A stretch of 64,000 nt of DNA from Anaerolineaceae bacterium (GTDB taxonomy: Bacteria > Chloroflexota > Anaerolineae > Aggregatilineales > Phototrophicaceae). This document shows positions 60,187 through 64,000 of the stretch, one piece after another. The notes beneath the pieces are model-generated. The model was given only the letters and a program-made list of their open reading frames with translations, made no database searches and had not been told where the DNA came from. The position numbers and the translations under genes were made by a program. The first letter of the stretch is position 1. Every line of letters begins with the position of its first letter. The stretch covers positions 2,294,001-2,358,000 of the forward strand of contig JACKCF010000001.1 in assembly GCA_020634165.1 (NCBI GenBank). Reading direction: 5' to 3'.

Positions 60187-60972
60187 ATGGACAAAAACAC
60201 CGTAGACTTTTACGACACGATTGCCGAGCACTATCCACTGCTGTTCCGCGACTGGGAACGCCAACTAGAGCGCGAAGGGTTGGGGCTGCGGGCAATGTTC
60301 CGAGGCAAGGGTGTTGTTCGCATACTTGACGTCGGTTGTGGCCCAGGTACGCAGGCTATTCCACTCGCCGAGTTGGATTACCATGTGGTCGCGACAGACC
60401 CCAGCCCAGGCATGTTGAAGATGGCCCATGAACTGGCACGCGAGCATGGCGTCGAGGACCGGATTACGATTGAGCGGGCAGATATCGACAACCTGCTTGA
60501 GATTGTTGAGGGTCCGTTCGATGGGCTGGTCTGTAAGGGTAATGTTCTGCCGCATATGTTGAGCGATACCGAGATCGAACATGCCCTGCTCACTTTTTGG
60601 GAGCTACTGCGCCCAGGTGGGTCTATCGTGATTGGGCTGCGTGATTTTGAGTCGTATCTGGAATATCGGCCCACGTTCCTCCCAGGTCTGAACCATATTG
60701 AAGATAACGGCTATGAGTTCATCGCCTATGAAATCTGGGAGTGGGAGGAAGGGCCTCCCGTCATTGCAACGCAAAATCTGTATATCACGGAAGGCATGCC
60801 CAATCGACTGGTAACGACTAAGAGAACGGTATCGTTCCGGCCATTATCGACGGATGAAATCAAAGTCGTTCTGTCGGAAATTGGCTACGAAGACATTGAC
60901 CAACAGATTGACCGGACTGAGCTGGTCATCACAGCACGCAAATCACTATCAGGGATTCGGAAATCGAGGTAA
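60187..60972 (+). CDS. Class I SAM-dependent methyltransferase
   Basis: 261 residues, Rossmann-type. Motif I is RILDVGCGPGTQAIPLAEL (about 41-59), followed by ATDPSPGML (acidic residue for the SAM ribose), RADIDNLLE and LLRPGGSIVIGLRDFES. The substrate is not evident. It is the first gene after the valine T-box and ends 2 bases before valS, so it is under valine-tRNA control. That is unusual; a tRNA- or amino-acid-related target is possible but unproven. Confidence 0.9.
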   Translation: MDKNTVDFYDTIAEHYPLLFRDWERQLEREGLGLRAMFRGKGVVRILDVGCGPGTQAIPLAELDYHVVATDPSPGMLKMAHELAREHGVEDRITIERADIDNLLEIVEGPFDGLVCKGNVLPHMLSDTEIEHALLTFWELLRPGGSIVIGLRDFESYLEYRPTFLPGLNHIEDNGYEFIAYEIWEWEEGPPVIATQNLYITEGMPNRLVTTKRTVSFRPLSTDEIKVVLSEIGYEDIDQQIDRTELVITARKSLSGIRKSR

Positions 60973-60974
60973 CT

Positions 60975-63629
60975 ATGACACAAACGACACACAAGCAGCA
61001 GACAGATATGCCAGCCAACTTCAACTTCGCAGATGAGGAAAAAGGCATCTACGATTGGTGGCAGAGCAAAGGCTGGTTTAAACCAGAGATCGCAGACAAT
61101 GATGCAGAACCATTCACAATTTCAATGCCGCCGCCAAATGTGACGGGGGTCCTGCATCTGGGCCATGCCCTGTTCGCGAGTTTACAGGACCTGATGACAC
61201 GTTACGAGCGCATGCGTGGTAAGGCAGCACTCTGGCTGCCGGGCACAGACCATGCCGGTATTGCGACCCAATTACAGGTCGAGAAGATGCTGCGCGACGA
61301 AGGCACCAGTCGGTATGATATTGGCCGTGAAGCCTTCCTGGCGCGTACCTGGCAGTGGAAAGAGGAAAAAGGCGGCACGATAGTTGAGCAACTCCGGCGT
61401 ATTGGAGCAAGCTGCGATTGGGACAGAGAACGCTTCACACTCGATGACGGACTATCTGAAGCTGTGCAGGAAGTGTTTGTGCAGTTGTGGGAACAAGGGC
61501 TGATCTATCGCGGGCCGCGGCTGGTGAACTGGTCGCCAGGGCTGCAAACGGCTGTCAGTGACCTGGAAGTGGAACGCGCGGAAGAACAAGGCAAGCTGTA
61601 TTACTTCAATTATCCGCTGGCTGATGGTGAAGCTGTGCCAGTGGCAACAACACGTCCTGAGACCATCCTGGGTGATACGGCAGTGTGCGTCCACCCAGAA
61701 GATGATCGCTATAAGCATCTTATTGGCAAGTGCGCTTTTGTGCCGATGCTGAATCGTGAAATTCCGGTGATTGCCGATGAATATGTGGATCGTGAGTTTG
61801 GTACAGGTGCGGTTAAGATAACACCCGCGCATGACTTCAACGACTATGAAATCGCGCAGCGGCACAATCTTGAGATGATTAACATCCTGAACAAGGATGC
61901 GACCCTGAATGCCAACGCCGGACCGTATGCCAATATGGATCGGTTTGAAGCGCGTGAAAAGCTGTGGGCCGATATGGAAGCCGCTGGCATGGCGATTAGG
62001 GTTCAGGACCATACGATGGTCGTTCCACGCAGCCAACGCGGTGGTGAAGTGGTTGAACCGATACTCAGCACGCAGTGGTTCGTCAAGATGGATGACATCG
62101 CAGAGAAGGCGCTGAATGCAGTGCGCACGGGTGCGATCAAGATTGTGCCAGAGCGCTTCACCAAGGTGTATTATCACTGGCTGGAAAACATTCAGGACTG
62201 GTGCATCAGCCGCCAATTGTGGTGGGGGCATCGGATTCCGGCATGGTATCGCGAGAAAGACGGTGACCCTGAAGGTGAAATCTACGTGGGTCGTACGCCA
62301 CCAAAGGGCGACGGCTGGACGCCGGAAGAAGATGTGCTCGATACCTGGTTCAGCAGTGGGTTATGGCCGTTCAGTACGTTGGGCTGGCCAGAAGAAACGC
62401 CGGATTATGCGCGCTTCTACCCGACACAGGTGATGGAAACGGGCCACGACATCCTGTTCTTCTGGGTGGCGCGTATGATTATGATGGGCATGTGGTTCAC
62501 GGATACCCCACCTTTCGATACGGTGTACCTGCATGGCCTTGTCAGAGACAAGAACGGTCGCAAATTCAGCAAGAGCCTGGGCAATGTCATTGACCCGCTG
62601 CTGCTGATTGATCAGTACGGCGCTGACCCGCTGCGGTTTACCTTGCTCACCAGTGGCACCCCCGGCAATGATGTCAATCTTGACGAAGCCAAGGTGGAGT
62701 ACACCTACAAATTCGTCAATAAAATCTGGAATATCACCAAACTGGTGAATATGAATCTGGATGAAGATTTGCCCTCCGGCATACCCCATCAGAGCGAACT
62801 CGACCTACCTGCTCGGTGGATCGTGAGCCGGACGCAAAAGCTCATCAAGAACGTGCAGTATTTGTTCGATGCTTACCAGTATGGTGAAGCTGGAAACCAG
62901 ATTTTGTCGTTCATGTGGGATGAATTTGCACCCTGGTACCTGGAAATTGCCAAGCATCCGCTTTACAACGGGACGCCGGAAGAAAAAGAGCATGCCCAGC
63001 GCGTGATGGTGTACGTGCTTGATACCTGTCTGCGGCTGCTGCATCCGTATATGCCGTTCATGACAGAAGCTGCCTGGCGTTATATTCCGCATGACGAGGA
63101 AGCGCTGATCGTGGCCAAATGGCCAGAGGCCAACGAGGCACTCATCGACGAAGCAGCAGAATCCGAGATGGAGATTTTCGCGACACTAGTGCGAGATATT
63201 CGTAATATCCGTACGGATTACAAGGTTGATCCGGGTAAACGGATCGCTGCCCTGATCGCTCCAGGCAGCCGTCAGAAGGCCCTTGAGGATTATGGATATA
63301 TCTTCGGGCGGCTGTGTAATGTACCAGAGGTGACAATCCTGTCGAACGGTGCAACTGCACCTGAGAACGCAGCCTCGACTGTGGTCGATGACATCACACT
63401 CTATTTACCGCTGGAAGGTATGCTGGACATCGAGGCAGAGTGTGCACGACTGACTAAAGAGACGGAAAAACTCAACGACCGTATCGGCGGGATTGCGAAG
63501 AAATTAGCCAACGAGGGGTTTGTGAGCAAAGCACCGGAGGCCGTGGTTCAGCGCGAGCGGGACAATCTGGATCAGCTACAGACCGAACTCAAGCAGCTAA
63601 ACGATCGCCTGGAAAGTCTGTGCAAGTAA
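60975..63629 (+). CDS. valS: Valyl-tRNA synthetase
   Basis: 884 residues, class Ia synthetase. HIGH motif is HLGH in PPPNVTGVLHLGHALF (about 43-58), the KMSKS motif is KFSKS in NGRKFSKSLGNVIDP (about 525), and the editing domain lies between (ATTRPETILGDTAVCVHPED). The anticodon-binding domain and the C-terminal coiled-coil arm (about 820-884) are present. The upstream T-box has a valine specifier, which supports the specificity. GAGG stands before the ATG. Confidence 0.97.
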   Translation: MTQTTHKQQTDMPANFNFADEEKGIYDWWQSKGWFKPEIADNDAEPFTISMPPPNVTGVLHLGHALFASLQDLMTRYERMRGKAALWLPGTDHAGIATQLQVEKMLRDEGTSRYDIGREAFLARTWQWKEEKGGTIVEQLRRIGASCDWDRERFTLDDGLSEAVQEVFVQLWEQGLIYRGPRLVNWSPGLQTAVSDLEVERAEEQGKLYYFNYPLADGEAVPVATTRPETILGDTAVCVHPEDDRYKHLIGKCAFVPMLNREIPVIADEYVDREFGTGAVKITPAHDFNDYEIAQRHNLEMINILNKDATLNANAGPYANMDRFEAREKLWADMEAAGMAIRVQDHTMVVPRSQRGGEVVEPILSTQWFVKMDDIAEKALNAVRTGAIKIVPERFTKVYYHWLENIQDWCISRQLWWGHRIPAWYREKDGDPEGEIYVGRTPPKGDGWTPEEDVLDTWFSSGLWPFSTLGWPEETPDYARFYPTQVMETGHDILFFWVARMIMMGMWFTDTPPFDTVYLHGLVRDKNGRKFSKSLGNVIDPLLLIDQYGADPLRFTLLTSGTPGNDVNLDEAKVEYTYKFVNKIWNITKLVNMNLDEDLPSGIPHQSELDLPARWIVSRTQKLIKNVQYLFDAYQYGEAGNQILSFMWDEFAPWYLEIAKHPLYNGTPEEKEHAQRVMVYVLDTCLRLLHPYMPFMTEAAWRYIPHDEEALIVAKWPEANEALIDEAAESEMEIFATLVRDIRNIRTDYKVDPGKRIAALIAPGSRQKALEDYGYIFGRLCNVPEVTILSNGATAPENAASTVVDDITLYLPLEGMLDIEAECARLTKETEKLNDRIGGIAKKLANEGFVSKAPEAVVQRERDNLDQLQTELKQLNDRLESLCK

Positions 63630-63656
63630 GCGATTACGAGAGAAAGAATAGCGGAG

Positions 63657-63685
63657 TGGCCCCCTCAAAAGTGGGCCATTTCTTT
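63657..63685. terminator. Terminator between valS and the HEAT-repeat gene
   Basis: TGGCCC, ten-base loop, GGGCCA then TTTCTTTTTCTT. Best oriented for valS; the convergent small gene ends at 63689. Confidence 0.7.
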
Positions 63686-63688
63686 TTC

Positions 63689-63931
63689 TTAAGCCTGACT
63701 ATCCTGGGCGTTTTCATTAGCCAACTTGATCTGGTAGAGCTTACGCCCCGCGTGCTGCGCCGCCCGTTTGACTTCCGCATCAGGATCGTTACGGAAAACA
63801 TCCTGCAAAGCATCGAGAGCTTCAATTGCTTCCAACAATACCAATTCATTGATCGTCTTTAAGCGAATATCAGCGCTCTTGTCTGAAAGACGATTCATGT
63901 GATATTCGACGATCCGCTGTCTAGTGGACAA
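63689..63931 (-). CDS. Small HEAT-repeat protein
   Basis: 80 residues from a TTG at 63931 with GGAG 7 bases upstream; an ATG 11 codons later has no site. Two helical HEAT units are visible: KSADIRLKTINELVLLEAIE and ALDALQDVFRNDPDAEVKRA, the second with the typical D-x-x-V-R/K pattern. It has no other domain. HEAT repeats bind other proteins; the partner is unknown. The window's last 69 bases have no feature. Confidence 0.72.
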   Translation of the reverse strand: MSTRQRIVEYHMNRLSDKSADIRLKTINELVLLEAIEALDALQDVFRNDPDAEVKRAAQHAGRKLYQIKLANENAQDSQA

Positions 63932-64000
63932 CCTGCTTCTCCCAGGAATTTATCTGTAAAGCCAAGGTCAATTGTCACCGATTGTTCGCAATTGTACAAC

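Noticed and set aside
1..64000. CRISPR arrays, insertion sequences, integrases, phage genes
   Set aside because: No regularly spaced repeats, transposase or integrase motifs, or att-type repeats were found; the only long repeat region is coding low complexity.

Overview
The window is a compact, roughly 52-54% GC bacterial chromosome segment with short intergenic gaps, genes on both strands, many factor-independent terminators and no mobile element, phage, CRISPR array or rRNA. The gene complement points to a member of the Chloroflexota (Anaerolineae-like): a long Thr/Pro mucin-like surface stalk next to an LCP protein, peptide ABC transporter parts of the type common there, a nuoB-nuoCD-nuoI cluster, and SUF genes. 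This assignment is an inference from gene style, not from a marker gene.

Layout. 1-4.5 kb: end of a suf operon (sufC, partial sufB), a divergent SufT/MIP18-like gene and a multidomain cell-wall hydrolase. 4.6-5.7 kb: selD, which carries an in-frame TGA (selenocysteine) at its active site. 5.8-10.2 kb: tRNA-Pro and a peptide-type ABC transporter (binding protein and two permeases, no ATPase). 10.2-20.6 kb: envelope and signalling genes: LCP ligase, mucin-like anchored protein, a large membrane histidine-kinase-like protein lacking the phospho-acceptor histidine, NUDIX, a beta-lactamase-fold serine enzyme, and an RsbW/RsbV-like pair. 20.6-25.9 kb: Mrp, then iscX-nuoB-nuoCD-nuoI. 25.9-33 kb: aldehyde dehydrogenase, thrB and thrC (divergent), a SAM-I riboswitch with a cystathionine synthase/lyase gene, and murA. 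33.1-35.4 kb: an FHA protein and a Clp-N/kinase-fold fusion. 35.4-46.5 kb: one continuous branched-chain amino acid operon (ilvE-ilvB-ilvH-ilvC-leuA-leuC-leuD-cimA-leuB). 46.8-49.5 kb: argG-argH. 50-57 kb: GNAT, sulfurtransferase, Lon-N protein, a carbamoyltransferase island and NDH-2. 57.4-64 kb: purH, tRNA-Thr, udk, a T-box(Val) operon with a methyltransferase and valS, and a small HEAT-repeat protein.

The strongest unannotated signals are regulatory. Two probable transcription-attenuation leaders are visible: a 24-codon ORF with 13 consecutive Leu/Val/Ile codons ahead of ilvE, followed by mutually exclusive antiterminator and terminator hairpins, and a 30-codon ORF with seven Arg codons ahead of argG, also followed by a terminator. 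With the SAM riboswitch and the T-box, four amino acid pathways in 64 kb appear to be controlled by premature termination. Other points of note are the selenoprotein SelD, a near-identical basic C-terminal tail on NuoB and NuoI, IscX at the head of a complex I operon, and the FHA plus Clp-N/kinase pair as a candidate uncharacterised signalling module.
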